64,000 nt of DNA from Bin80 sp965219915 (lineage in GTDB: Bacteria; Bacteroidota; Rhodothermia; Rhodothermales; Bin80). The stretch covers positions 2,666,001-2,730,000 of the forward strand of contig OZ244794.1 of assembly GCA_965219915.1 (NCBI GenBank), given 5' to 3'. How positions within the stretch are numbered: position 1 is the first letter of the stretch; each line of letters starts with the position of its first letter. Below, one piece after another: positions 55,660 to 64,000 of this stretch. The position numbers and the translations under genes are program-made. A model generated the notes under the pieces. That model did not search any database. It saw nothing but the letters and a program-made list of their open reading frames with translations, and was not told where the DNA came from.

Positions 55660-56421
55660 ATGATCCGGGTAGAGAACGTTTATAAATCATTCGCTGGTCG
55701 CCCTGTGCTCCAGGATGTTTCACTGACAATCCGTGAGGGCAGTACACAGGCAATCATTGGGCGAAGCGGCTCAGGTAAAAGTGTTCTCATGAAGCATATC
55801 ATCGGGCTATTACAGCCCGACCAGGGGCGCGTGTTGGTGAATCACACAGATATCAGTAAAATCAGTTATGACGAACTCCGGAAAATTCGGAGGCAATTCG
55901 GGGTTCTCTTCCAGGGAGGCGCGCTCTTCGATTCAATGGATTCATTCGAGAATGTTGCTTTTCCTCTTCGAACCTTTACGACCAAAACCGATCAGGAAAT
56001 CCGACAGGAAGTGCAAAAATGCCTGGACCTAGTCCAACTCTCCAATGTTGGATCAAAGAGCACGTCTGCTTTGTCTGGAGGCATGCGCAAACGCGTAGCA
56101 CTCGCGCGTGCCATTGCTTTGCGTCCCCGCTACATCATCTATGACGAGCCAACCAGTGGACTTGATCCAGAAACTTCCAATACCATCAATGAGCTGATAA
56201 AAAATTTGGCGCATCACCTTGAAATCACAAGTATTGTCGTTACTCATGATATGCACTCAGTGCTGCAAATTGCCGACTATGTAGCTTTTATTCACAATAC
56301 ACGTATGCATTGGACGGGTACAACCGAAGAATTGCACCAAAGCACCGATACTGTTCTCCGTTCCTTCGTTAAGGCCAACGAATATGTGATCGGAGCTCAA
56401 CACTCACCCAACAGCCCATGA
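55660..56421 (+). CDS. mlaF: MlaF-like ABC transporter ATPase
   Basis: ATPase that powers the MCE lipid transporter, 253 residues. Walker A GRSGSGKSVLMK at 34-45; Q-loop VLFQGGALFDSMDSFENVAF, typical of MlaF; signature TSALSGGMRKRVALARAIAL; Walker B YIIYDEPTSGLDPETSNTIN; switch His in VTHDMHSV. Located 54 bp after mlaE. The MCE-domain gene begins 4 bp downstream. Acts at the cytoplasmic face of the inner membrane. Confidence 0.97.
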   Translation: MIRVENVYKSFAGRPVLQDVSLTIREGSTQAIIGRSGSGKSVLMKHIIGLLQPDQGRVLVNHTDISKISYDELRKIRRQFGVLFQGGALFDSMDSFENVAFPLRTFTTKTDQEIRQEVQKCLDLVQLSNVGSKSTSALSGGMRKRVALARAIALRPRYIIYDEPTSGLDPETSNTINELIKNLAHHLEITSIVVTHDMHSVLQIADYVAFIHNTRMHWTGTTEELHQSTDTVLRSFVKANEYVIGAQHSPNSP

Positions 56422-56425
56422 GCAA

Positions 56426-57343
56426 GTGAAAATCAATAATGAACTAAAGATTGGATTGGCGGTCGTCCTCGCGGGGGTCGTATTTTATCTCGGCATCCGA
56501 TTTTTGAGAGATCTGCCCCTTTTTGGGCAGGCTACCGTATATCACACTGAACTGGTCAATTCCAACGGCCTTGTAGCTGGTAATGCCGTGGTCGTCAACG
56601 GGGTCGGTATTGGTAGCATCACCGAAGTACGCCTCACACTCACAGGGGCGTATATCACCTTTTCGGTTGAAGAGGATGTTGCTTTAACGGAAGGAACGAC
56701 TGCGTCTTCGGGGGGCTTCGGATTTGTAAACAGTGTGCAACTCAACCTCACACTTGGTCCGCCTGACGCTCCTGTGTACGAACCCGGCTCCTTCATTCCT
56801 GCTTCAAACCAGTCTGATGTACTGGCCGATCTAACCGATCGTGCACCTGCCGTTCTGGGACGCATTGACACAGTTCTAACAGGGTCCAGCCAGGCAATTA
56901 GTGCTGCCCGAGATCTTCTGACCGGACCTGAAAGCCAAATGCAACAGACTTTGGCCTCCATCCGTAATTCGGCTGGCGCTTTCGAGGCCGTTCTTCTTGC
57001 TGAGCAAGGCAGTTTGCAGGCCGTACTGAAGGATATTGAGCAACTCTCAAGTACACTTGAATCTTTCGCCGGGGATTCCCTTGGAGGTGCGGCCACCGCC
57101 CTAAAAGAGGTTTTGGTCCGCCTATCCATGAACCTTGACCTGCTGGAAACCGCGACCATCGAGCTCAATACACTGCTCGCTTCCATCAATAGTGGTCAAG
57201 GAACACTGGGCAAACTCGTCACTGACGACTCTCTCTACGTGGAAGCTCACGCTGCCTCTGCCGCATTGAGACGTATTCTCGAAAACTTTGAGGAGAATCC
57301 TAGCCAATACCTGCGTCACTTGAAACTCATTGACTTCTTCTAA
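56426..57343 (+). CDS. mlaD: MlaD-like MCE-domain lipid-binding protein
   Basis: A 305-residue single-pass protein with a GTG start. The N-terminal anchor is LKIGLAVVLAGVVFYLGIRF. The MCE domain follows: HTELVNSNGLVAGNAVVVNG, then VGIGSITEVRLTLTGAYITF and GGFGFVNSVQLNLTLGPPD. A long C-terminal helical tail (residues 130-300, e.g. AVLKDIEQLSSTLESFAGDS) is longer than in E. coli MlaD and could extend into the periplasm as a tunnel or bind the outer-membrane partner. Ends in LRHLKLIDFF. Third gene of the operon; the HD-domain gene follows directly. Confidence 0.94.
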   Translation: MKINNELKIGLAVVLAGVVFYLGIRFLRDLPLFGQATVYHTELVNSNGLVAGNAVVVNGVGIGSITEVRLTLTGAYITFSVEEDVALTEGTTASSGGFGFVNSVQLNLTLGPPDAPVYEPGSFIPASNQSDVLADLTDRAPAVLGRIDTVLTGSSQAISAARDLLTGPESQMQQTLASIRNSAGAFEAVLLAEQGSLQAVLKDIEQLSSTLESFAGDSLGGAATALKEVLVRLSMNLDLLETATIELNTLLASINSGQGTLGKLVTDDSLYVEAHAASAALRRILENFEENPSQYLRHLKLIDFF

Positions 57344-57347
57344 ACTG

Positions 57348-57911
57348 ATGCCTACTTACGACGACGCACTTGCGCTTTTCCACGAATGGACGAAGTCAGA
57401 ACGTCTTCGGAGGCACGCCTATGCTGTTGAAGCAGCAATGGAGGGCTATGCTACCCTCTTCGGCGAGGATGTGACACTTTGGCGAATCACAGGTCTCCTT
57501 CATGACATGGACTACGAGCAGCACCCCACTCTTGAAGAGCATCCTTATGTGGGCGCCAAACTGCTCCGTGAGCTGAAATACCCTGAATCAATCGTGCAGG
57601 CAATCCTCGGTCATGCACCGCACACAGGAACACCACGAGAAACCCTCCTGGCTAAAACACTTTTTGCCGTAGATGAGTTGGCGGGATTCATAACCGCGGT
57701 CGCGTACGTTCGCCCTACCCGCCTCGAGGGCATGAAAGTCAAGAGCGTTCGCAAAAAATTGAAAGACAAAGCCTTTGCCGCAGCAGTGAGCCGAGAAGAT
57801 ATTCAACAGGGGGCAGAGGAACTGGGAATTGAACTGCCTCAGCACGTCGCCAATGTGATCAGTGGAATGCGCGCACGTGCAGACAGGCTGGGACTGGCGG
57901 CAACCGGTTAA
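57348..57911 (+). CDS. HD-domain hydrolase-like protein
   Basis: A 187-residue HDIG-type protein. RLRRHAYAVEAAMEGYATLF gives the first His. ITGLLHDMDYEQHPTLEEHP is the HD motif, and ILGHAPHTGTPRETLLAKTL is the third metal-binding region. The small size and pattern match stand-alone HD phosphohydrolases of unknown substrate. ATG 57348 is chosen, 4 bp after the mlaD stop; an upstream TTG at 57330 overlaps mlaD. The operon position suggests an envelope or nucleotide-signalling link, but this is inference. Confidence 0.85.
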   Translation: MPTYDDALALFHEWTKSERLRRHAYAVEAAMEGYATLFGEDVTLWRITGLLHDMDYEQHPTLEEHPYVGAKLLRELKYPESIVQAILGHAPHTGTPRETLLAKTLFAVDELAGFITAVAYVRPTRLEGMKVKSVRKKLKDKAFAAAVSREDIQQGAEELGIELPQHVANVISGMRARADRLGLAATG

Positions 57912-57917
57912 CGCCAC

Positions 57918-59117
57918 ATGACAAAACCGGACCGCGTAGCTGACAGTGATCTCAGGGAAATTCTCGAGCGCCACCTTGAGAATTACTGGCCCGGGGAAAA
58001 ATCTGGACCCAAAACGATTACCCCCAGAACCAGGGCAACCAAGTCTGGGCTTACGCTGCGACTCCTCCGCGTGATTCCCTGGTTGTTGCTGGCCCTTTTT
58101 ATTACCTCGTTTATTTGGGACTTTGAGGGCTTGAGTCTCCTGCTGGATGATTCAGGGATTTACGTGTATTCATCGGACCTGCCGATCTCCGTCTTGAGCA
58201 GCTATTCCGGATTTGGTTTTCCGGCGTTCAGTCGAATGCTTGACTTGGAAGGTCTTATTGTGACAATCTCAGCTGCCGGTTTGATTGGCTTTTTTACAAA
58301 CTGGTTGGCCATTACAATGCTCTTTCATCCGCGTAGGAACCGTCCACTCCTGGGACAGGGAATCATTCCAGCCTATCGCGAGCGCATCGCCGATCTGATT
58401 GCCCTTGCAATCAGCAGAGACCTGATCAGCGAAGAGGTTATCCAGGAACGCATTAGACTGAGTGGAGTCGTCCCCAAATACCGCGATATGGCCCTGCAGG
58501 TGACCCAGAACCTACTGTCAGACGAAGATTTCCAGCAGGATATCAAGGTATTGGCCAATCGCTATCTCCGGGAAAAATTACAGGATCCCGCATTAAAGCA
58601 GAAACTCGTGGCCCTGATTATGGAAAAAATTGATTCATCCATTAACCGTGGGATAGCCGGCATGGCCGTCAAGATGTATCAAATGCTGAATCGTGACGGA
58701 TTCCAACGGCAAATAGAAAAAGCAATTGATGAATTGCCCGAATCTGCAGACTTTGTTGTGGATGAACTGGACCATCTATTCGAGACACTGCCGGAGAAAA
58801 TTTCACAGCAATCGGACGATATCGAACAGTGGCTGACCAAGGCCATTATGGCATTCGTTAATTCGCTTGATATCTACGATATGGTTTCCAAGAACCTGCT
58901 TCGCTACGATGAGCGACAGCTGGAGGATTTAATCAAGAGCACCTCAAGCGACCAGTTAATCTACCTCAAGTACCTTGGCGGTGCGCTTGGTGCTGTGGGT
59001 GGCCTGGTAATTTTTGACCAATGGCTCGCGTTGCCGACTCTGGCGATTATCGTCGCCCTTATTGTGGCGGTGGACCACCTTGTTAGCCGGATAATCAAGC
59101 GTCGTAGTATGGCCTGA
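57918..59117 (+). CDS. DUF445 family membrane protein
   Basis: A 399-residue membrane protein of the DUF445 family (YheB-like). It has a cytoplasmic N-terminus, a first TM (LTLRLLRVIPWLLLALFITS), and the diagnostic block LIGFFTNWLAITMLFHPRRN and GQGIIPAYRERIADLIALAI. A long amphipathic helical region follows, then a C-terminal TM pair (KYLGGALGAVGGLVIF). The family role is unknown; members are widespread and envelope linked. It follows the HD gene by 6 bp and ends the mla operon. Its last 162 bp overlap the 3' end of dusB on the opposite strand. Confidence 0.88.
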   Translation: MTKPDRVADSDLREILERHLENYWPGEKSGPKTITPRTRATKSGLTLRLLRVIPWLLLALFITSFIWDFEGLSLLLDDSGIYVYSSDLPISVLSSYSGFGFPAFSRMLDLEGLIVTISAAGLIGFFTNWLAITMLFHPRRNRPLLGQGIIPAYRERIADLIALAISRDLISEEVIQERIRLSGVVPKYRDMALQVTQNLLSDEDFQQDIKVLANRYLREKLQDPALKQKLVALIMEKIDSSINRGIAGMAVKMYQMLNRDGFQRQIEKAIDELPESADFVVDELDHLFETLPEKISQQSDDIEQWLTKAIMAFVNSLDIYDMVSKNLLRYDERQLEDLIKSTSSDQLIYLKYLGGALGAVGGLVIFDQWLALPTLAIIVALIVAVDHLVSRIIKRRSMA

Positions 59118-60110
59118 CGGTTTCTGGTGGATCACGTTCGGTTCCACCTCCCTGGTGCCTTCCAGTACAGAGAGGACTTCCTCCATGGTGTTTGCTTTCA
59201 TCAAGCACGCACGGAGCTTACTTGCGTTTTTGAATCCCTTGAAGTACCCACCGTACATACGCCGCATTTCTTTAACACCCTTGTTCTCTCCAAGCCATGC
59301 ACACTTGAGGGTCAGGTGCTCCTCCACAACACTAATTCGCTCAGGCCAGGAAGGGCCTGGCAATACTACCCCCTCTTGAATGAGAGCCTTTGCTCGCTTG
59401 AATATCCAGGGATTACCAATCGCGCCGCGTCCAATCATGACGGCGTCTACTCCCGTTTCTTTAAACATTTGAAGAATTGATTCGGGGCCCAAGGCATCAC
59501 CATTGCCGATGAGCGGGATGTTTTGCAATCCGTTCTCGCGAATGGCCCGCAGGTATTGCCAGCGTGCGGACCCAGTATACATCTGTTTACGAGTCCTAGC
59601 ATGCACCGCCAACGCCTGAATCCCACAGTTTTCCAGCATACGTGCGACATTTACAATGTCAATGCTTCCATCATCCCAGCCGAGCCGGGTCTTGACGGTC
59701 ACGGGTCGTTTGGTAGCCCCCACCACTGTACGTGTGATCTTTTCCATCTTCGGCAGGTTGCGCAGGATACCTGCGCCGGCCTCCTTACAGACTACTTTGC
59801 GTACCGGACATCCAAAATTAATATCAATGATGTCTGGTCCTACACGATCTACAATGGCTGTGGCTGACCTGACCTGACCAACATCGCCTCCAAATATCTG
59901 GATGCCCACCGGGCGCTCGTCCTCGCGGATATCCAGTTTCATGACTGAATCTCTGGCCTCATAAACCAAGCCCCCTGACGAGATAAACTCCGTGTAGACG
60001 ACATCTGCACCATAACGCTTGCACAACGCTCTGAATGGAGGATCAGAGACATCCTCCATGGGCGCCAGTAGCAGTGGACGTTCACCTAGTTCAATCGAAC
60101 CAATGTGCAT
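58956..60110 (-). CDS. dusB: tRNA-dihydrouridine synthase DusB
   Basis: FMN enzyme that reduces specific uridines in tRNA D-loops. 384 residues. Family motifs: LLLAPMEDVSDPPFRALCKR, GIQIFGGDVGQVRSA, DINFGCPVRKVVCKEAGAGI with the catalytic Cys, and KTRLGWDDGSIDIVNV. LAVHARTRKQMYTGSARW and IGRGAIGNPWIFKRAK complete the core. The final 50 or so residues (after about 330) are basic, low in conservation and encoded antisense to the DUF445 gene. They look like a read-through extension beyond the usual DusB end. Convergent with the mla operon. Confidence 0.95.
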   Translation of the reverse strand: MHIGSIELGERPLLLAPMEDVSDPPFRALCKRYGADVVYTEFISSGGLVYEARDSVMKLDIREDERPVGIQIFGGDVGQVRSATAIVDRVGPDIIDINFGCPVRKVVCKEAGAGILRNLPKMEKITRTVVGATKRPVTVKTRLGWDDGSIDIVNVARMLENCGIQALAVHARTRKQMYTGSARWQYLRAIRENGLQNIPLIGNGDALGPESILQMFKETGVDAVMIGRGAIGNPWIFKRAKALIQEGVVLPGPSWPERISVVEEHLTLKCAWLGENKGVKEMRRMYGGYFKGFKNASKLRACLMKANTMEEVLSVLEGTREVEPNVIHQKPSGHTTTLDYPANKVVHRHNKGDDNRQSRQREPLVKNYQATHSTKRTAKVLEVD

Positions 60111-60317
60111 GAGAGGATGTAGTTATTACCGTGCGTTGATCAGACCGCGTGGACAACTGATCGATTGGTCAGAATACGTACCTAAATATAGCGTCCGGGG
60201 CCACGTTGCATTCCAAATTCAACAGACTCCAATGCGCTTGCATTGCGTCAATGTAGGCACATTGAAAGTCCCAATGCATGACTCTGCGCGCCTTATTGGT
60301 GGACGATCCTGCCTTTC

Positions 60318-60381
60318 ATAAGGGATCCCCGAATTCCCGCTCCGGTTTCTGCGAAGCCACCCCTTCGCTCAAATCCCTTAT
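60318..60381. other. Nested hairpin structure downstream of a small membrane protein gene
   Basis: Outer arms ATAAGGGAT (60318-60326) and ATCCCTTAT (60373-60381) are exact reverse complements. Inside, GCGAAG and CTTCGC form a second 6-bp stem. It lies about 70 bp downstream of the 60452-60751 gene and about 210 bp upstream of dusB, both on the minus strand. It could be a terminator-like or processing structure, but there is no T-run. The rest of the 60111-60451 gap shows no gene. Confidence 0.4.
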
Positions 60382-60451
60382 AGAGGGAACTCCCGATCCT
60401 GACCAGATTTAAGTTTCTCTTTAAAGTATATACGTTTAACGTTGTAAATAC

Positions 60452-60751
60452 TTATCGCCAGAACACAAGTGATATAACCGCAAATTGGAGTGCAGCAGCG
60501 ACTGCGAACCCAATCCATGCGTTCTTGACTTCTCTGGCCTTCAAAGTATTGGTGTAGCTTCTTTCGAACATCCAGCGCTCACCTTCATCATATCTCGCCG
60601 ACAGCCCCACAGACGCCTTTGGGGAACGCAGGTATACAATGAGTACTCCAATGAGGCCGAACAGAAACCCGATCCAAAAACATTTTGTCACTGAAACAGA
60701 ATTAGCCTCCAATTCGGCATCCTGAATCGTGGAGGAATTAATGCTCGTCAT
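60452..60751 (-). CDS. Small two-pass membrane protein, unknown
   Basis: A 99-residue protein with two predicted transmembrane helices, CFWIGFLFGLIGVLIVYL and WIGFAVAAALQFAVISLVFW, joined by a charged loop of about 35 residues (SARYDEGERWMFERSYTNTL). It is small and without a recognised family, but the start, hydrophobic pattern and stop look real. Stands alone. Confidence 0.6.
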   Translation of the reverse strand: MTSINSSTIQDAELEANSVSVTKCFWIGFLFGLIGVLIVYLRSPKASVGLSARYDEGERWMFERSYTNTLKAREVKNAWIGFAVAAALQFAVISLVFWR

Positions 60752-61292
60752 GGAGAGACGTATTGTTTGTATGAATTAACGAATCTTGTTAGCCCCTGAG
60801 GCAAAAGATTATTGAGAAACGAACCTCAGAGGCCTTCGTTCTCGAGATATATCAAGAGACCGATTCTGATTGGGCAGGGTTTACAATACCCCCAAAAGAC
60901 ATTACAGTCTTACCTCCCATAGAACTGTGAACAGGGGATTGGAGTCTCAAGTTCCTTGTCTCTGTGAAATTAAAGTCCCATGTAGTGCGCGGACTCTACT
61001 CCGGAGGAAGGAATACATAATTGTTGTATTTCGTGCGCACGTGTTGTTTTCTGGGGTTTAGATGAAGGGTTACCTGATGTTCGAGATCCCTGCCCTCACC
61101 ACAAGTCATGGGCGAAATTCATCAAGTTTGCCATGGTGGCAGATTATTTTGTTGAAAATTCCGTGCCCCGATTCTATGTGTAAGAGACTTCAAGGGCAGC
61201 CAAAGAGATGTGACCTCAACATACAACCTGATCGGCGCATCCTAAGCGAATTTTGCACGTAGCAATTATTAACATCATATCTAAATTTAATA
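60752..61292. other. Intergenic, no gene seen
   Basis: About 540 bp between divergent small membrane-protein genes. Short frames have no motifs. It must hold both promoters. Confidence 0.5.
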
Positions 61293-61559
61293 ATGAGTCA
61301 TCGAGTCTTACCGTCTGCCTTGTTTGTTCTGTGTGCAATGTTCCTGACAGGATGCGGGGAGAATCTTGTAGAGATGGCGATCGGCTGGGAATTCCTCGGA
61401 TGCTGTAGTTTGATCATACTGATACTGGATATTATCGCCATCGTTGAGATCGCCGGAAGTTCACGTGATACGACGGCCAAATTCATCTGGATTATCTTCA
61501 TTGTTCTCGCTCCGTTGCTCGGATTGATTGCTTACTACGTATTTGCAGATCGTTCTTAG
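61293..61559 (+). CDS. Small membrane protein with PLDc_N-like domain
   Basis: An 88-residue protein. The N-terminus (VLPSALFVLCAMFLTGCGEN) looks like a lipoprotein signal with Cys21, or a first TM. Two further hydrophobic stretches follow, and the C-terminal half (LDIIAIVEIAGSSRDTTAKF, then IWIIFIVLAPLLGLIAYYVF) matches the phospholipase D-nuclease N-terminal (PLDc_N) pattern found in small bacterial membrane proteins. Function unknown. Confidence 0.7.
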   Translation: MSHRVLPSALFVLCAMFLTGCGENLVEMAIGWEFLGCCSLIILILDIIAIVEIAGSSRDTTAKFIWIIFIVLAPLLGLIAYYVFADRS

Positions 61560-62119
61560 CCTTGCGAACTCAGACCGACCCTGTCCCAAAATCAGGGACT
61601 CTAGACTGAAAAGTCAGGACCGTCCAGGATTGGCGGTGTCTCTTCCAAACTCCAGATATTCTCGCACACAAGGCAGGCTGAGACCCGTTATAATCCACTG
61701 TCTTGGTCCCAAGCCGAGTTGTTCGCGGACTGTGCAAATATATATGTTATTAGTTGGTCATAGATGAGAAAATCAGACAGCGATTCAATGCTGCGGACAA
61801 AAGATTCATGCTCTGAGGGCACAGTCACTCACCCACACCACCAGATCACTATTTTTCGTATACATTCCTGCGACAGGATATAGCCATATGCACTTTACCA
61901 ATGTTTTCTGTAACCTTCCCTGATGGAAAAATGATGACCATATGGAAGTCCTGCTATGACGGTGCTAGAGCGTTTAATTACCTGTAAGCACTGCCATGGA
62001 CCGACAAAGCGGCCCGCAAACCTATGTCCAAGGGCGACAGATGCTTGAACCAAGCTGCAACCTGCGCGCGAGGTTATAATTGATAACAAAAATTCTTTCT
62101 GCAGATCACATCAGCCGAA
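61560..62119. other. Intergenic, no gene seen
   Basis: 560 bp between two plus-strand genes. Close to the upstream gene a small stem (GTCCC, 7-nt loop, GGGAC, near 61582-61600) is visible without a T-run. No motif-bearing frame. Confidence 0.45.
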
Positions 62120-63361
62120 ATGATTGGGAGACCTTTTTACACGACACTTTCTTCTCTCACGATTGTGCTGGTTGCCATTCTTCTGCAAGGCTGGTTTAGC
62201 GGAGAGTCCGAGCGCGCGGTAATCCTCATCTCAATAGATGGTTTGCACCCAGATTACCTGGACACGCTCTACACACCAAACCTCCTTGAAATTGCCGCCA
62301 AAGGAGTACATCCGGCCTATATGGAGCCGGTATTCCCAACTAAGACCTTCCCCAATCACTACAGCCTCATAACGGGCTTATACCCGGCCAACCACGGAAT
62401 CGTTAACAATTCTATGTATGATCCTGATCTTGGTCGTTTTTTTCGGCTCAGCGATAGAGAAGCCGTCTCAGACCATAGATGGTGGAAAGGGGAACCGCTT
62501 TGGGTTACCGTACAGAAGCATAGCCGTACCAGCGCAACCTATTTTTGGCCTGGTTCTGAGGCACCTATCCAGGGAAAGCGACCAACTTATTGGATGGAGT
62601 ACGATGCTTCGTTGCCACATCGGGCACGTATAGACTCGGCTATGGTAGCTATCACCCGATCTCCTCGACCTGCTTTGGTCACAATTTATTTTAGTACAGT
62701 TGACTCTCGGGGACACGAGTTCGGACCTGATGCTACCGAAACGCGCGAGGCTTTGCGAGAAATTGATGGACAAATAGGCAATCTGATTGCTCGTCTCCGT
62801 GAAGAAGGATTGGAAGACGAAGTTAATATCGTAGTGGTCGGAGATCATGGAATGGCAGCTACATCAAGCGAAGAGGTTGTGCTGGTAGATGACTATATTG
62901 ATCTTGAGGAAGTTTACATCACGGACCTTGGACCCATAGGACTTTTCAATGTGAAAGATTCTACACGAGTAGAAAGCTTGCTGGCCGACCTCAATGAGAT
63001 GCCGCATGCGCGCTGGTTCAAGCGGGGTCACCTGCCCGCAGAGTTGCACTATAGTGGTAGCACACGTATTTCGGATCTCGTTGGCATCGCGGACGATGGA
63101 TGGCAAATGGCTACCAGGTCGCGATTTGAAAGTAACCCGGATTTTTACTCGGGCGGAAACCACGGATATGAACCATGGCATCAATCAATGCATACCATCT
63201 TCATAGCACGTGGTCCACAGTTCAAGCAGGGCCTGAAATCAAATGGATTTTCATTAATCCACGTCTATGAACTCCTGTGCGCTGTCCTTGATATTGAACC
63301 TGCAGAAAATGATGGCAACCTTGACGAAGTCGTACACTTTCTACAAACAGAAACACGTTGA
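62120..63361 (+). CDS. ENPP-type nucleotide pyrophosphatase/phosphodiesterase
   Basis: Exported member of the alkaline phosphatase superfamily, 413 residues. An N-terminal hydrophobic anchor or signal (LSSLTIVLVAILLQGWF) precedes the catalytic domain. VILISIDGLHPDYLDTLYTP supplies metal-binding Asp40, and PVFPTKTFPNHYSLITGLYP has the nucleophile Thr76, the ENPP signature. STVDSRGHEFGP and VVVGDHGMAATSS carry the second-metal Asp and His ligands, and GGNHGYEPWHQSMHTIFIA the last His. Likely hydrolyses nucleotides or phosphodiesters in the periplasm. The next gene starts 3 bp downstream. Confidence 0.93.
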   Translation: MIGRPFYTTLSSLTIVLVAILLQGWFSGESERAVILISIDGLHPDYLDTLYTPNLLEIAAKGVHPAYMEPVFPTKTFPNHYSLITGLYPANHGIVNNSMYDPDLGRFFRLSDREAVSDHRWWKGEPLWVTVQKHSRTSATYFWPGSEAPIQGKRPTYWMEYDASLPHRARIDSAMVAITRSPRPALVTIYFSTVDSRGHEFGPDATETREALREIDGQIGNLIARLREEGLEDEVNIVVVGDHGMAATSSEEVVLVDDYIDLEEVYITDLGPIGLFNVKDSTRVESLLADLNEMPHARWFKRGHLPAELHYSGSTRISDLVGIADDGWQMATRSRFESNPDFYSGGNHGYEPWHQSMHTIFIARGPQFKQGLKSNGFSLIHVYELLCAVLDIEPAENDGNLDEVVHFLQTETR

Positions 63362-63364
63362 CCC

Positions 63365-63880
63365 ATGCACCGTACCCTCACCTTCCTACTGATCCTGCTA
63401 TATGCACCTGTTACCTTTGCGCAAGAAGCAGACCCCGAGGATGTAAGCAGCCCAGATGTCATCGTGCAAACCCTGTACGATATCATCTCTACTCCCGCGG
63501 GGGAAGCCCCTGATTGGGATCGATGGCGCACCCTGTTCATTCCCGAAGCCCGACTCATTGCTATAAGCTCCAATGAATCGGGAAGAAACAGCTACTTCAC
63601 CTGGACCTACGAAGAATACGTAAGTCAGGTAGGACCTTACTTTCTGGAAAACCCATTCTACGAGGTAGAAGTCAGTCACACCTCGGAACGGTTTGGCAAC
63701 TTGGTACACCGATTCAGCACCTATGAATCCTATCGGGCTTTGGGACTCGAGCCCTTCTCCCGGGGAATAAACAGTATCCAGCTTTTGCACATGGACAATC
63801 GCTGGTGGATAGTGACGATTTTCTGGCAGTCAGAGTCAGAAAGCTTACCCTTGCCCAAAAAGTATCTGCCCGGAGAGTAG
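63365..63880 (+). CDS. Exported NTF2-like protein of unknown function
   Basis: A 171-residue protein with signal peptide MHRTLTFLLILLYAPVTFAQ. The mature part has the helix-then-sheet layout of NTF2/SnoaL-like proteins (PDVIVQTLYDIISTPAGEAP, DWDRWRTLFIPEARLIAI, then GINSIQLLHMDNRWWIVTIF). Fold assignment is by pattern only. It lies 3 bp after the phosphodiesterase gene, so they are probably one operon, but a shared role is not evident. Confidence 0.75.
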   Translation: MHRTLTFLLILLYAPVTFAQEADPEDVSSPDVIVQTLYDIISTPAGEAPDWDRWRTLFIPEARLIAISSNESGRNSYFTWTYEEYVSQVGPYFLENPFYEVEVSHTSERFGNLVHRFSTYESYRALGLEPFSRGINSIQLLHMDNRWWIVTIFWQSESESLPLPKKYLPGE

Positions 63881-63888
63881 CTGTATTT

Positions 63889-63909
63889 TGCGCGGGGCGC
63901 TCATTTTTG
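63889..63909 (+). terminator. Possible weak terminator
   Basis: GCGC-GGG-GCGC followed within two bases by a run of five T. The stem is only four pairs, so this is tentative. It would end the phosphodiesterase operon. Confidence 0.28.
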
Positions 63910-64000
63910 CGTGTTTTTGGCGGCTACGCTGACGGTTTGAGAATTCTTGCTAATCTGGCCACTCGTTATTAGTTTACCTGTAACCGGGTGATGAATTGGG

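Overview
The window looks like chromosomal DNA of an uncultured Rhodothermota/Bacteroidota-type (FCB group) bacterium, probably marine. The main lineage signals are a C-terminal type IX secretion sorting domain with a YPNPF motif on a leucine-rich repeat protein, several lipoproteins, TlpA-type thioredoxins, two Mex-like RND systems, and start codons that mostly lack a clear Shine-Dalgarno sequence. This placement rests on gene content only. I see no plasmid, phage or CRISPR signals. The one clear mobile element is an IS1634-type insertion sequence.

Layout. 0.1-2.6 kb: a secreted protein with 18 near-identical 24-residue leucine-rich repeats. 2.8-10.7 kb: an RND adaptor-pump pair divergent from a second RND pump, with a perfect 10-bp inverted repeat between them. 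10.8-12.7 kb: the IS. 13.1-16.8 kb (minus): class II DAHP synthase, a zinc dehydrogenase and an IolC-like sugar kinase. 16.9-22.7 kb (plus): a lipoprotein, an RND outer-membrane factor, a beta-propeller lipoprotein and an orphan PotD-like binding protein. 23.1-27.4 kb (minus): a second RND pump-adaptor operon. 28-35.8 kb: an MpaB-like oxygenase, a hibernation factor, an M32 carboxypeptidase, tRNA-Thr(CGU), an M1 aminopeptidase with HEAT repeats and an NCS2 purine permease. 36.6-41.1 kb: an LCMT-like methyltransferase, a trans-3-hydroxy-L-proline pathway pair and an alditol-oxidase-like flavoenzyme.

41.4-46.3 kb (minus): an SDR-mnmA-lipoprotein-TlpA cluster in which the lipoprotein-tlpA unit has been tandemly duplicated. 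One lipoprotein copy is now a remnant, and the two tlpA copies differ by a large internal deletion or insertion. 46.9-49.3 kb: a glycosyltransferase and WecB. 49.4-53.3 kb (minus): ECF sigma factor, anti-sigma factor, two unfamiliar exported proteins and apt. 53.4-54.7 kb: radA. 54.8-59.1 kb (plus): an MlaE-MlaF-MlaD lipid transport operon followed by an HD protein and a DUF445 protein, whose 3' end overlaps dusB on the other strand. 60.4-63.9 kb: small membrane proteins, an ENPP-type phosphodiesterase and an NTF2-like exported protein.

The envelope is the common theme: drug or lipid efflux, lipid trafficking, sigma/anti-sigma signalling, thiol exchange and surface recognition. The least explained parts are the four-gene sigma-factor operon, the leucine-rich repeat array with variation confined to its predicted binding face, the tlpA duplication, and several strong palindromes in front of efflux and sugar-kinase genes. 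Functions are inferred from recognisable motifs; no database search was run.
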